The position numbers were made by a program, and so were the translations under genes. The notes under the pieces are model-generated. The model was not told the DNA's origin and ran no database searches. It saw nothing but the letters and a program-made list of their open reading frames with translations. Of a stretch of 32,097 nucleotides of DNA, positions 9,421 to 18,752 are shown one piece after another. Origin of the DNA: Candidatus Moraniibacteriota bacterium (lineage in GTDB: Bacteria > Patescibacteriota > Minisyncoccia > CAIUEV01 > JAHKAQ01); the NCBI GenBank assembly GCA_014729725.1, contig WJJL01000010.1, forward strand, positions 1 to 32,097, written 5' to 3'. The stretch's first letter is position 1. Each line of letters begins with the position of its first letter.

Positions 9421-9978
9421 ATGAAAAATAAAAATCTAAAAACAAAAGCTTTAACTATGCCAATGGTAAATTTAAAAGCCGGATCTTTAATTGAAAGCCT
9501 GGTTTTTTTAATAACCATCACGGCCGCTCCGGCTATTTTAGCTAACACTCCTAATAATCAATGGATAACAGGAGCTATTGTTAATGCCATTTTGTTTTAT
9601 TCCTGTTACAGAGTTGGTGTGGTAAATACAATTTTTATCGCTGTGGTGCCTTCTTTGATTGCGGCCGTCAGAGGATTGTTGCCGGCTCCCATGTTTGCCT
9701 TAATTCCCTTTATTATGCTTGGCAATATTACTCTTATTGTCGCTTTTGCTCTAACAAAAGTTAAATCCAGAATTTTAAGAATTTCAGTTGCAGCGGTTTT
9801 GAAATTTTTAGTTATCGGAACAAGCGCTTTGGCGATCGGCTCTCTATCTTCTGCGACCATTCCCTCCAAAATGCTTGAAATGATGTTGTGGCCTCAGTTG
9901 ATCACCGCTCTTGCCGGAGGCTTGGCAGCTGTTTTGTTTATTAATTTAACTCAAAAATCAATCAAAAAAAATAAATAA
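9421..9978 (+). CDS. multi-pass membrane protein, ECF-transporter S-component-like
   Basis: 185 aa with about 5-6 TM segments and small-residue-rich helices. The family assignment is by general resemblance only. Confidence 0.6.
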   Translation: MKNKNLKTKALTMPMVNLKAGSLIESLVFLITITAAPAILANTPNNQWITGAIVNAILFYSCYRVGVVNTIFIAVVPSLIAAVRGLLPAPMFALIPFIMLGNITLIVAFALTKVKSRILRISVAAVLKFLVIGTSALAIGSLSSATIPSKMLEMMLWPQLITALAGGLAAVLFINLTQKSIKKNK

Positions 9979-9986
9979 ACAATTAG

Positions 9987-10922
9987 ATGAAAAAAAATTT
10001 TTTTTGGGGTTTTTTAGTGTTTGTTTTTTTAGGATTTGTTTTTTTAGGATGGTACTTTATTTACATATTCTTTAAAACCGGTCAGCTCAATTGGTTTTTA
10101 ATAATCACCTCTTTTATCCTGACTATTTTTTTAATTCTCTTTTGTATTCTTTTAAACCGAAAATACGCTAAAATTTTAACTTTAATCGCGATCACCCCTT
10201 CTCTTTTCTTAAGCTTTAACATTTTTGCACTCGCCGGTTATTTTCTAAGTCTTGGCTTGTTTTTCCTGGGTATTAAAAGAATTAAAAACAACCAAAATAA
10301 TTCGATAAAATTAAATGTAATTTATACCATTTTAATCGGTTATTCCCTAATAACAACCCCTTTTTGTTTAATGCCCTCGATAAACTATTACAGCCACTTG
10401 AATCAGCAATTTAAAGTTAACCATCTTCCCAAATTTAAAATTGAAATCCCCCAAGCCCTTACCAATGTGCTAATTAATATATTTGATAATCTCTTACAGG
10501 AAGATTTTTATTTCAGTAATTCCGAGCTCACAGTCGATGAGTTTATAAATCAAAAAATCAAACAGCAAAATCGGGCGAATCCGGATTTGATTTCCCAAAA
10601 TTTATTATCTGAACAAAAAAAAGCGCTGTCTCAATCTCTGGATATGGATTTAAAGGGGGAAGAGAAAATGTCCACGGTTTTAAATAAATTAATAAATCAA
10701 GAAATAGAGCATTATTTTAATTCCATGAATGAAAAAAGCGATTTTCCAGTATGGGGCTTAACCCTGGCTTTATTCTTTACTATAAAAACAATAACCTGGA
10801 CTTTTAGATTTCCTATTTGCTATGCTATTGTGTTGTTTATAAAAATCCTGATAAAATTCCAGTTAATAAAAAAAATTGATAAAAATGTTGTTGCCAAAAG
10901 AATCGTAGTAGCCCAGCAATAA
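9987..10922 (+). CDS. hypothetical membrane protein
   Basis: 311 aa, N-terminal TM cluster, polar middle region, C-terminal TM; starts 9 nt after the previous stop, so probably cotranscribed. Confidence 0.65.
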   Translation: MKKNFFWGFLVFVFLGFVFLGWYFIYIFFKTGQLNWFLIITSFILTIFLILFCILLNRKYAKILTLIAITPSLFLSFNIFALAGYFLSLGLFFLGIKRIKNNQNNSIKLNVIYTILIGYSLITTPFCLMPSINYYSHLNQQFKVNHLPKFKIEIPQALTNVLINIFDNLLQEDFYFSNSELTVDEFINQKIKQQNRANPDLISQNLLSEQKKALSQSLDMDLKGEEKMSTVLNKLINQEIEHYFNSMNEKSDFPVWGLTLALFFTIKTITWTFRFPICYAIVLFIKILIKFQLIKKIDKNVVAKRIVVAQQ

Positions 10923-11012
10923 ACTGACTAAAAAACGCCTAAGCAAAACTCAAACTTATCCAGCCAATTTTTTCCAAATCAAACTTTCACTTAACCACAA
11001 ACCTTTAAAATT

Positions 11013-11671
11013 ATGGTTATGCGAAAAAATCAGCTTCCCATTCTTATTGTGAACTTTGTTTTTATTTTTATATTTTCCATAATTTTTCTAAAAAAACAAA
11101 ACCATGAATTTTTATTCTATATCGGCGTCATCTTAACTTTCCTGATTTTAATTATCAAAACAAACAAAATCATTAAATATCCCAACAGATTGCTTTGGGG
11201 GTTAACTTTTTGGTCGATAATGCATATGCTGGGAGGAGGAATTGAAACAAACAAAACAACCAGAGGTTTTATGAAACGGTTTTTATTGACTTAATAGGAG
11301 AGCCTTATTCCATATTAAAATATGATCAGATTGTCCATATGTGGGGGTTGGGGGTTTCCACTCTGCTTTTATATCACATTATTAAACCGGCTATAAAAAT
11401 AAAATCCAGGCGTTTTGTTTCTATAAATATAGTAATTATTATGGCGGGAATGGGAGTGGGAGCCTTAAACGAAATTGTCGAATTTATTATTTCTATCCTT
11501 ATTAAAGAAAATGGGGTTGGAGGTTACGAAAATACCGCTTTGGATTTAATCGCTAATTTAATAGGAGCTTGCGTAGCAGCGTTTTTAATCAATAAAGACC
11601 TGAAAAAGAAAATAAAACAAAAAAAACAAGCAGCTCTAAAGGAGGTTTTGAAAAAAGAGGCTGGGTTTTAA
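11013..11671 (+). pseudogene. YjdF/DUF2238-like membrane protein, split by an apparent 1-nt frameshift
   Basis: ORFs 11013-11294 and 11339-11671 are in different frames. The downstream frame reads back without a stop as NNQRFYETVFIDLIGEPYSILKYDQIVHMWGLGVSTLLLYH; restoring one A in the AAAA run at ~11253-11256 joins them. Confidence 0.75.
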
Positions 11672-11722
11672 AAAAAATGAAAATTCCGGTATTTGCTATT
11701 TTGTTTTTCCAAAAAGGTTTCT

Positions 11723-12832
11723 TTACTGTTGTCTTTCTCGAACAAAACCAATGCCTTTTCCAAAAGAGTTGAAAGTGTTAGCGATAACAACTTTATCGTT
11801 AATCACGATATAATTTAAAGACCTGGAATTATCAGAAGTTAAGTTAATATATCTCCCTCCGGAAAAACTGGAACTGTCGTTAAATTGGGTTTGAGAAGAG
11901 TCAATATTTAAATCTTGAGGGGCGTTAAATAAAATCAAGTTTCTTAAACCCTGCACCATATTTATCTCCCAACCCTTCATGCGTTCCAAAGTTTTATTTT
12001 GATCCGCAAAAATAGAATTAATTATCAAAACCGATCCTATTTCATTTTCCTCTGGGGGAGGGGGAGTAAGCAAAAAATAAAAGCTGGAGGTGGAAATTTC
12101 TTTAATATCTTGAGAAATATTTAAACCAAACGCCTCGCTGAATTCTAAAAAGTCCAATTCCTGATTATCTCTATAAAAAGTGAATCGCACCGGCTCTCCA
12201 ATTTCTTTTACTTGAGGAATATAGCCTTGTAATTGTTCTTCAAGATTAACTTCTTCCCATAAAACCACATGTTTATGAGTGGGAGTATCCTGAGGAATTT
12301 GAACGCTTTGGGTTGGCGAAGGTGAAGGTGAAATATTGACGGGAGAAGCGCCTGGACTGCTTTGTGGAGAAGGACTGCTTTGAGGTTCAACTTCCGCAGG
12401 AGTTTCTCTACCTCTGGAATAAAAATATAATCCCAAAGAGACCACTACCATAATAACAATAATAACTATCCCGGCGATAACAACTTTTTTAATTTCATTA
12501 TCTTCTCCTCCGGGATCCTCCAGGTTTGGAAAATTATAATCGCCGTCATCATATCCTCCTTGTCCTCCTTGTCCTCCTTGCGGTTGACCGGGTTGATTGG
12601 GATAATTCTGATAGCCGGTATTTTGATTTTGAGTGGGAGTATTGTAATTTCCCGGCGCGTTAAAATTAGGATTGGAAAGACCCGAAGCTCCCTGTTCTTG
12701 ACCTCCATAAGGACCCTGTTGATTATATCCGTCGGTGCCGGAATTGGTGTTGGCGGGTCGATAAGCCGGGTCTATCGGCCTTTGACCGCTTCTATTTTTT
12801 AAATCCCGCCTTGAACGTGATAGGTCGTTCAT
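11723..12832 (-). CDS. single-pass membrane protein with Gly/Gln/Asn-rich cytoplasmic N-terminus and Ser/Pro linker
   Basis: 369 aa; TM VVIAGIVIIVIMVVVSLGLYFYS flanked by low-complexity regions; C-terminal globular domain unassigned. Confidence 0.75.
   Translation of the reverse strand: MNDLSRSRRDLKNRSGQRPIDPAYRPANTNSGTDGYNQQGPYGGQEQGASGLSNPNFNAPGNYNTPTQNQNTGYQNYPNQPGQPQGGQGGQGGYDDGDYNFPNLEDPGGEDNEIKKVVIAGIVIIVIMVVVSLGLYFYSRGRETPAEVEPQSSPSPQSSPGASPVNISPSPSPTQSVQIPQDTPTHKHVVLWEEVNLEEQLQGYIPQVKEIGEPVRFTFYRDNQELDFLEFSEAFGLNISQDIKEISTSSFYFLLTPPPPEENEIGSVLIINSIFADQNKTLERMKGWEINMVQGLRNLILFNAPQDLNIDSSQTQFNDSSSFSGGRYINLTSDNSRSLNYIVINDKVVIANTFNSFGKGIGFVRERQQ
12554..12580. repeat. 9-bp tandem repeat (TCCTCCTTG)x3
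   Basis: Three perfect copies; encodes GGQGGQGG in the 11723-12832 protein. Confidence 0.9.
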
Positions 12833-13071
12833 TGATTTTTTGTTTATTTTTATTTAAACGATTTGATTTTGATTAAAGAAGTCAACATGACTTCAGATTT
12901 AACAAAATTATAACATACTTTAAAAATTTTCCAACCCTTAAAAAATTTCACAATTTTATTTGATTTATGCTATTATTGAAATTGAAAAATTAAAGTGCAA
13001 GATTAATTCTAAATTAACACTGCTAATGAATTAAGAAAAATATTTTTTAAAAATTAAATTAATAAAAATAA

Positions 13072-14799
13072 ATGACAAAAACAACCAATAGGGGGAGAAA
13101 TTTTCAAAGAAGATCGGCAAATAACGACAAGAAACAAAAAGCCATCAATTATTTCAAAAGAAAACCCAACCGAAAAAACAGTTTTTTTAAAACCTCCAGC
13201 TCTTTGGGCGGGAAAAATCAAAACTTAACCATTTATTTGTATTGGGTTCTTTTTGGTTTGACAGCTATTGCAATAATTTATTTTTTAGGTTCTTTTCTTA
13301 AAACAAAGGGAGTTTCAGCCAAGCTAATCTATAATGAAGGTCAGGTTTTTATTAAACGAGGAGAAGATAAAGAATGGGAGCCGGTTGAAACCAATGAAAA
13401 AATCAAAAAATTCAATGAAATTAAAACCGATGAAAATTCCAGAGCTGTTATCAGTTTCGACGACGGGAATTTAATCAGAATGGACGAATATTCTAGAGTT
13501 ATCTTTTCCACAAAAGATTCCAACACCTTGATCACCCAAACCGATGGAAATATCTATCATCGAGTGGCTAAAACCGGAAAAAAGAAATACATTGTTGAAT
13601 TAACCGGCTATGAAGGAGTGGAAAAGGTGAGTATCGAAGCTTTGGGAACCGCTTTCTGGACTCAAAAAATCGGGATGAAAACTTCAGCCGCTGTTTTGGA
13701 AAGCTCGATCCTTTTTTCTAAAGGAAATGAGGAAGGAATAAGAGTGGAGGAAGGTCAAAAAATAACCTTGGAAAACGACAATAAAACCAAAAAAGATATA
13801 GAAGCTTCGGATCTACAAAACAATTTTCTGCTTTGGAATATCGAGCAGGACGAAAAAAAAGGCATGGCTTTAAGTTCTTATATAAAATTAAAAATTGCTG
13901 AAGTTCAAACTCAAGAATTTGACCCGGATGAATCGGCGTTGGATAACGATCCTTCTTCCTCCAATCAACAAGAGCAAAGCGAAGAAAATAACGGCAAGGT
14001 TATTCTTCAGGGAAGCGCCACCGATGAAGGTATAGAGCTTGAATGGGAGTTAAACGATATAAAAGCGCCCAACGGATTTAAAATAGTTAAAGACTCCGAA
14101 CCTGATCCGGTTTATCCGGGAAGTTTTTACAGATCCATCCGCTCTTCTGATACCCGATCCTATATCTGGAATATTACGGACGGCAAAAAACATAACTTTA
14201 GAATTTGTGTGGCCGATTCTTCAACCGGATGTAAAGCTTATTCCAATAACATAGAAATCGAAGCTGAAGAAATCGATAAAGACAAAAAAGAGGAAGAATG
14301 CGAAGATTCGGGAGGAGACTGGGACAAAGATGAAGAAAAATGCGACTGTCCAGCCGGCAAAGAATTGCAAAATAATCAATGCGCAGAACCTGAAGAAGAG
14401 GAAAATGAAGAAGAAGAAGAAGAGGAGGAGGAAAAAGATGATGATGATGATGATGAAGAAGAAGAGGAAGAGAAAGATGAGGAAGAGGAAGAAAATTACG
14501 CTGATTCAATTTCTTTGTCAGGCTCCAGTAAAGACGAGGGGGAAGCGACCTTAACGTGGGACATTTCCGATGGAGAGGCTCCTTATGGTTATAAAATAGT
14601 AATAAGTAAAGACAAAAACCCCACTTACCCCCAAGATGATCCGGTTTCGATTACAGATCCCAACGATACAAAAGAAACCCTTGACTTGGGTGAAGAAGCG
14701 GAAGGGGAAAACTATAATTTCAGAGTCTGTATATGGAACAATGTTGACAAAGAATGCGTGGTTTACAGCAATAATGTGGAAATAGAAATTGACGATTGA
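13072..14799 (+). CDS. FecR-domain membrane protein with two Fn3-like C-terminal repeats separated by a Cys-containing, highly acidic linker
   Basis: N-terminal TM; FecR-like VFIKRGEDKEWEPVETNEKIKKFNEIKTDENSRAVISFDDGNLIRMDEYS; two alignable C-terminal domains ending YSNNIEIE / YSNNVEIE. Confidence 0.85.
   Translation: MTKTTNRGRNFQRRSANNDKKQKAINYFKRKPNRKNSFFKTSSSLGGKNQNLTIYLYWVLFGLTAIAIIYFLGSFLKTKGVSAKLIYNEGQVFIKRGEDKEWEPVETNEKIKKFNEIKTDENSRAVISFDDGNLIRMDEYSRVIFSTKDSNTLITQTDGNIYHRVAKTGKKKYIVELTGYEGVEKVSIEALGTAFWTQKIGMKTSAAVLESSILFSKGNEEGIRVEEGQKITLENDNKTKKDIEASDLQNNFLLWNIEQDEKKGMALSSYIKLKIAEVQTQEFDPDESALDNDPSSSNQQEQSEENNGKVILQGSATDEGIELEWELNDIKAPNGFKIVKDSEPDPVYPGSFYRSIRSSDTRSYIWNITDGKKHNFRICVADSSTGCKAYSNNIEIEAEEIDKDKKEEECEDSGGDWDKDEEKCDCPAGKELQNNQCAEPEEEENEEEEEEEEEKDDDDDDEEEEEEKDEEEEENYADSISLSGSSKDEGEATLTWDISDGEAPYGYKIVISKDKNPTYPQDDPVSITDPNDTKETLDLGEEAEGENYNFRVCIWNNVDKECVVYSNNVEIEIDD
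14392..14496. repeat. GAA/GAG/GAT low-complexity tract (poly-Asp/Glu)
   Basis: Runs of gaagaagaagaa and gatgatgatgatgat; encodes EEEENEEEEEEEEEKDDDDDDEEEEEEKDEEEEE. Confidence 0.9.
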
Positions 14800-14921
14800 A
14801 AATCTCTTCCATAATTTGTGTTATCTAAATTTGAATTACGAGATAAATTAATTTTTAATTTCCTAAAAAATCCTTTAAAAACAAGGTGATGGGTTAAATT
14901 TTTATTTTTTGAGGAAACTTT

Positions 14922-14949
14922 TTGAAATTTTTTAGATTTTTGCTATATT
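14922..14949 (+). promoter_or_regulatory. candidate sigma70-type promoter for the tRNA
   Basis: TTGAAA - 16 nt - TATATT about 50 nt upstream of the tRNA 5' end. Confidence 0.35.
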
Positions 14950-15000
14950 TTTTTTATCTCCTTGTTAAGGCAGTAATCTGATTGATTAAAATAATTTAAA

Positions 15001-15074
15001 GCCAGGGTAGCTCAGCCGGTTAGAGCGTGGGACTCATAAGCCCGAGGTCGTGGGTTCGATCCCCACCCCTGGTA
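15001..15074 (+). tRNA. tRNA with CAU anticodon (elongator Met or Ile2); 3' CCA not encoded
   Basis: Cloverleaf readable by hand: acceptor GCCAGGG/CCCTGGT, D-arm GCTC..GAGC, anticodon loop CTCATAA, T-arm GTGGG TTCGATC CCCAC. Confidence 0.93.
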
Positions 15075-15189
15075 CAAATAAAAGCCCCGTTTTAAAAATT
15101 GTAAATCAAAAAAATCAAAAAAACTTTAAAATTTGCCAAAAACCAAACTCCCTGATAAATTAAAAATAAATAAACTCTTAAAAATAAAA

Positions 15190-16170
15190 ATGAAACTTAA
15201 AACTAAAAAAGTCTTAAAAATTTTAGCAATTATAATTGCCGGGATTTTTGTGATCTCCATTATCAAAGAAGCCTATAATTTAAATAAGACAAAAAAAACA
15301 TCTATAAGCGACAACTACTCAATGTCCACGGGCTTAAACCGAGAAAAGACTTCTGAGAGTTTGAGTGCATCCAAAACCTCGTTAATGCCAAGAAAAGATA
15401 TGGCCCAAGAAGAAAGCCCGATCAAAAGAAATCCTGTTGTTAATCAAACCGGAGCTGCTGATGAAAGCACAGATCAAATCGATAAAAAAATTATTAAAAA
15501 CAGCAACCTGGATCTAAAAGTCAAAGACATCGAACAAGCTTATGAGGAAATCAAAAATATCGCTAAAAACAACCAGGGAGAAATTTTTTCCTCCAACTTC
15601 CGCGAAAGAGTCAAAGGTAAAAAAACCGCCAATATCACTATTAAAGTGCCGGTGGCCAATTTTGAAAAAACTATCAATCAAATAAAAGAAACCTCCACTC
15701 AAGTTTTGGAAGAATCGACCAAAGGAATAGATGTGACTGAACAATACGTTGATCTTCAGGCTCAAATCAAAAACAAAAAAGCCCAGGAAGAGGCTTTTGT
15801 AAAGATTCTGGAAAGATCCGGCGAAATAAGCGATGTTTTGGAGGTTACCAAGGAAATTTCCCGGGTTAGAGGAGAAATCGAAAGACTGGAAGGCCGGATC
15901 CGATATTTGGAATCTCAAACCGACATGTCCTCCATAAATGTCAATCTTTCCGAAGACGCGGAAATAACGCCCATAAAAAAAGACTGGCGACCTGTTCAAG
16001 AAATTAAACAATCCGCTTCAATTTTGGTTAAAAACATTCAGGAATTTGTAAACGGATCAATCTTTTTTGTCATAGTGATTATTCCTTCCCTAATTCCTTA
16101 CTTGATTATTTTGGGAATCGCCTATTGGCTGGGAAAGAAAATTTATAAAAAATATTTTAGCAAAAATTAA
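15190..16170 (+). CDS. DUF4349 domain-containing membrane protein
   Basis: KIIKNSNLDLKVKDIEQAYEEIKNIAKNNQGEIFSSN...ITIKVPVANFEKTINQI...DVTEQYVDLQAQIKNKKAQEE, a coiled coil, then a C-terminal TM. ATG at 15190 preferred over the TTG start at 15133. Confidence 0.88.
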   Translation: MKLKTKKVLKILAIIIAGIFVISIIKEAYNLNKTKKTSISDNYSMSTGLNREKTSESLSASKTSLMPRKDMAQEESPIKRNPVVNQTGAADESTDQIDKKIIKNSNLDLKVKDIEQAYEEIKNIAKNNQGEIFSSNFRERVKGKKTANITIKVPVANFEKTINQIKETSTQVLEESTKGIDVTEQYVDLQAQIKNKKAQEEAFVKILERSGEISDVLEVTKEISRVRGEIERLEGRIRYLESQTDMSSINVNLSEDAEITPIKKDWRPVQEIKQSASILVKNIQEFVNGSIFFVIVIIPSLIPYLIILGIAYWLGKKIYKKYFSKN

Positions 16171-16204
16171 GAAAGCAACTGAAGATTTAGAAGATAAAGA
16201 AAAT

Positions 16205-16235
16205 AAAAGACCGTCTAAAGAAAAGACGGTCTTTT
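16205..16235. terminator. bidirectional Rho-independent terminator
   Basis: AAAAGACCGTC-n9-GACGGTCTTTT, 11-bp perfect stem with flanking A/T tracts, between convergent genes. Confidence 0.9.
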
Positions 16236-16292
16236 ATTTTTAAATATTTTATGTTATGAGACTGTTTTTGCCAATAAACCAGTGATTTGTTT

Positions 16293-16769
16293 TTATTTTG
16301 TTTTTTCACAACCATCAGAAGGGGTGCAAAAACAAGAACCATTAACACAAGCGAAAAACTCACCGTTAGCAAAACCCTCCGCTTTAACGCAATAATCGGA
16401 AGGGTTAATAGATGCTCCCAAACTTAACTCGCCTTTGGAACTGGCCGGATTACCGGAATTACAAGCATAATATTTAATGGAATTAATGGGTTCCAAAGGA
16501 ACTTTTTGTAAATACACAGTCCCTGTGCAAGAAGCAGGTCCTTCTATGGACTCGCCCTGCTTTACGGTTATTTGGCCACTACACCCATCGGTTACATACA
16601 TATCAAGGGCTCTGCTGATTTGGGAAATATGGCCTTTAACCACTGTGGCATTGGCTCTTTTTCTGCTATTAATAACCACAATCATAACCAAAGCTACCAA
16701 AACCCCGATTATAGTTACAACCAACATCATTTCGATTAAGGTAAAGCCTTTTGGTTCTCTCTTTATCAT
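16293..16769 (-). CDS. type IV pilin-like protein (prepilin)
   Basis: Class III signal KGFTLIEMMLVVTIIGVLVALV; Cys-rich C-terminus. Confidence 0.92.
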   Translation of the reverse strand: MIKREPKGFTLIEMMLVVTIIGVLVALVMIVVINSRKRANATVVKGHISQISRALDMYVTDGCSGQITVKQGESIEGPASCTGTVYLQKVPLEPINSIKYYACNSGNPASSKGELSLGASINPSDYCVKAEGFANGEFFACVNGSCFCTPSDGCEKTK

Positions 16770-16796
16770 CTGGAAACTTTATTTTTTTTGAAAAAA

Positions 16797-17285
16797 TTAT
16801 TTTGATTCAACACAACCGGTTTGACCCGGTTCAGTACAAAAACAGGAACCATTAACGCATTTAAAAGCTCCTTCTTCAAAGCCCTCCGCCATAATACAAT
16901 AATGCGCTGCATTAACCTTCCGCTCTGTAGTTGCATTAAAAGGACCCCCCTTCAGCCGAGTATCCGCATCGCATTTATAATATTTTATGGAGCCGGCGGG
17001 AGGAGACGGAATTTTTTGCATAAAAACCTCCCCCCCACAAGTAGTATCTCCCTTAATTGAAATTCCATATTGTAAGTGAACCAGTTGTGTAGTATCACAA
17101 CCATTCGCAACATACAAATCCAAGGCTTTACTAATTTGAGCCATATGCGCTTTAGCGGTTGTAGCGTTGGCTTTTTTTCTGGCTCCGGCCACCACCACGA
17201 TCACAATAGTGGCCAAAAGCCCAATGATGGCCACCACGATCATCATTTCGATCAAGGTGAAGCCTTTTTGCTTTTTTTGTTTCAT
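16797..17285 (-). CDS. type IV pilin-like protein (prepilin), paralogue of the adjacent pilin
   Basis: KGFTLIEMMIVVAIIGLLATIV; shares AEGF...CVNGSCFC with the neighbouring pilin. Confidence 0.92.
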   Translation of the reverse strand: MKQKKQKGFTLIEMMIVVAIIGLLATIVIVVVAGARKKANATTAKAHMAQISKALDLYVANGCDTTQLVHLQYGISIKGDTTCGGEVFMQKIPSPPAGSIKYYKCDADTRLKGGPFNATTERKVNAAHYCIMAEGFEEGAFKCVNGSCFCTEPGQTGCVESK

Positions 17286-17356
17286 TTTTTTATTGATTTA
17301 ATTTTTAAAAAGTTATTTTTATAATAACCTATCTTGCTCTCTTTATCAAATAAAAT

Positions 17357-18568
17357 CTATAAAGCGCCCGCCATATCGTAAATCGGCATAATAATGGCGG
17401 CCACCAGCACTCCGGTTCCAATGCCCAGAATAATAATTAGAAACGGCTCAATAATCGCGGTCATATTTTCGGTCATATTATCCACCTCTCTTTTATAAAA
17501 TGTTTCAATATTTTTTAAAATCTGCGACACTCTTCCCGTCTCCTCGCCGATTTTTATCATATAAGGCACCATCAGAGGAAAGGCCTGCTCTTCATCATAC
17601 ATCGCATCGGTCATACTTTTGCCTTTTTCCACACTGGATTTGACCTTTATCATAATGTCTCGATAAATTTCATTGCCCATAATTTCAGCCATAATGGAAA
17701 GAGATTTTACAATGGTTACTCCCTGACTTAACAAAACCCCTAAATTTTCGCTAAACCGAACCACATAAGAATACTGCACCAGTTTGCCTATAATGGGGAT
17801 TTTTAAAATCAAAGTATCAAAATTTCTTTTTCCCAAATCCGATTTAAAATAATAAATCAAAGCGGCTACGGAAAGTAAACTCAAAACCAAAACCAAAATC
17901 CAGTTAGCGCTCATAAAATTGGAAATTTTAATAATAACTCTGGTGGTCCAGGGAAGAGCTACATCCGAATCCTGCAAAATCTCGGTAAGCTGAGGCAAAA
18001 CCTTAACCGATAAAAAGAAAAAGATGCCGGCAAAAGCCACCAAAATAAAAACCGGGTAAGTCATAGCTCCTTTGATTTTTCTTTTTAACTCGTATTCGCT
18101 TTCTATGTGATCGGCCAAATATATCAGGGAATCCTTTAAATTACCTGAAGCCTCGCCGCTTTTTACAACGCTTATAAAAAAATTATCAAAATGCTGGGAA
18201 TTTTTTTGCAAAGCCTCGGACAAGGAATCCCCCTGCTCAATATTTCTGGCCATCTTGTTGGCCACATTCCTCAAAGCCGGATTTTCGGTCTGTTCCCCGA
18301 TGGTTTTTAGGGCTCTGACAATCGGAATCCGCGATTCTATCAAAACAGCCAGCTGCCTGGAAAAAACGGTTAAATCCTTATCTGTCACCCGATTAATCAA
18401 ATTGGTTAATTTTTCGCTGAATTGATCCAAAGTAATATCCTCTTCCATAAAAAAAGGCTCTTTTCCTTTGGCTTTTAATTTATCAATTGCCGCGTTTTTA
18501 TTATCCGCGCTTATACTGCCGGTTTCCACCCCGCCATCTTGTTTTTTGGCTTTATAACGAAATTTCAT
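17357..18568 (-). CDS. pilC: type IV pilus inner-membrane platform protein PilC/GspF
   Basis: F(R)YKAKKQDGG...FSRQLAVLIESRIPIVRALKTI and duplicated T2SSF domains ending IEPFLIIILGIGTGVLVAAIIMPIYDM. Confidence 0.95.
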   Translation of the reverse strand: MKFRYKAKKQDGGVETGSISADNKNAAIDKLKAKGKEPFFMEEDITLDQFSEKLTNLINRVTDKDLTVFSRQLAVLIESRIPIVRALKTIGEQTENPALRNVANKMARNIEQGDSLSEALQKNSQHFDNFFISVVKSGEASGNLKDSLIYLADHIESEYELKRKIKGAMTYPVFILVAFAGIFFFLSVKVLPQLTEILQDSDVALPWTTRVIIKISNFMSANWILVLVLSLLSVAALIYYFKSDLGKRNFDTLILKIPIIGKLVQYSYVVRFSENLGVLLSQGVTIVKSLSIMAEIMGNEIYRDIMIKVKSSVEKGKSMTDAMYDEEQAFPLMVPYMIKIGEETGRVSQILKNIETFYKREVDNMTENMTAIIEPFLIIILGIGTGVLVAAIIMPIYDMAGAL

Positions 18569-18752
18569 CGATTGTTTTTTGATATTTAAGTTATATTGTT
18601 AAAACCGCCTGAAATAAACTTTTTTTCTAGAATTTTAAACAAAATCCAATTCTTTAATTTAACCTCAACAGTAATTTTTTCAGCGTATTTGGGAAAATTA
18701 TGAAATTAAATTTTTCAAATATATATTCAGGTTCAAGGGTTAAACTTTAAAT

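Noticed and set aside
9606-9869. 87-aa minus ORF
   Set aside because: Antisense to the 9421-9978 membrane protein, which has clear TM periodicity.
11245-11262. Programmed -1 ribosomal frameshift in the YjdF-like gene
   Set aside because: AAACAAAACAACC is not a convincing slippery heptamer and no stimulatory structure is evident; an indel is simpler.
12208-12802. ORFs 12208-12390, 12466-12708 and 12560-12802
   Set aside because: Overlap the 11723-12832 protein in other frames; no recognisable motifs.
14198-14554. ORFs 14198-14509 (-) and 14330-14554 (+) over the acidic tract
   Set aside because: His/Leu/Pro- and Lys/Met-rich translations are wrong-frame readings of GAA/GAT repeats.
15514-16011. 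165-aa minus ORF
   Set aside because: Antisense to the DUF4349 gene; Phe-rich shadow translation.
16477-17324. Plus-strand ORFs opposite the pilins
   Set aside because: Antisense to clear prepilin genes with class III signal peptides.
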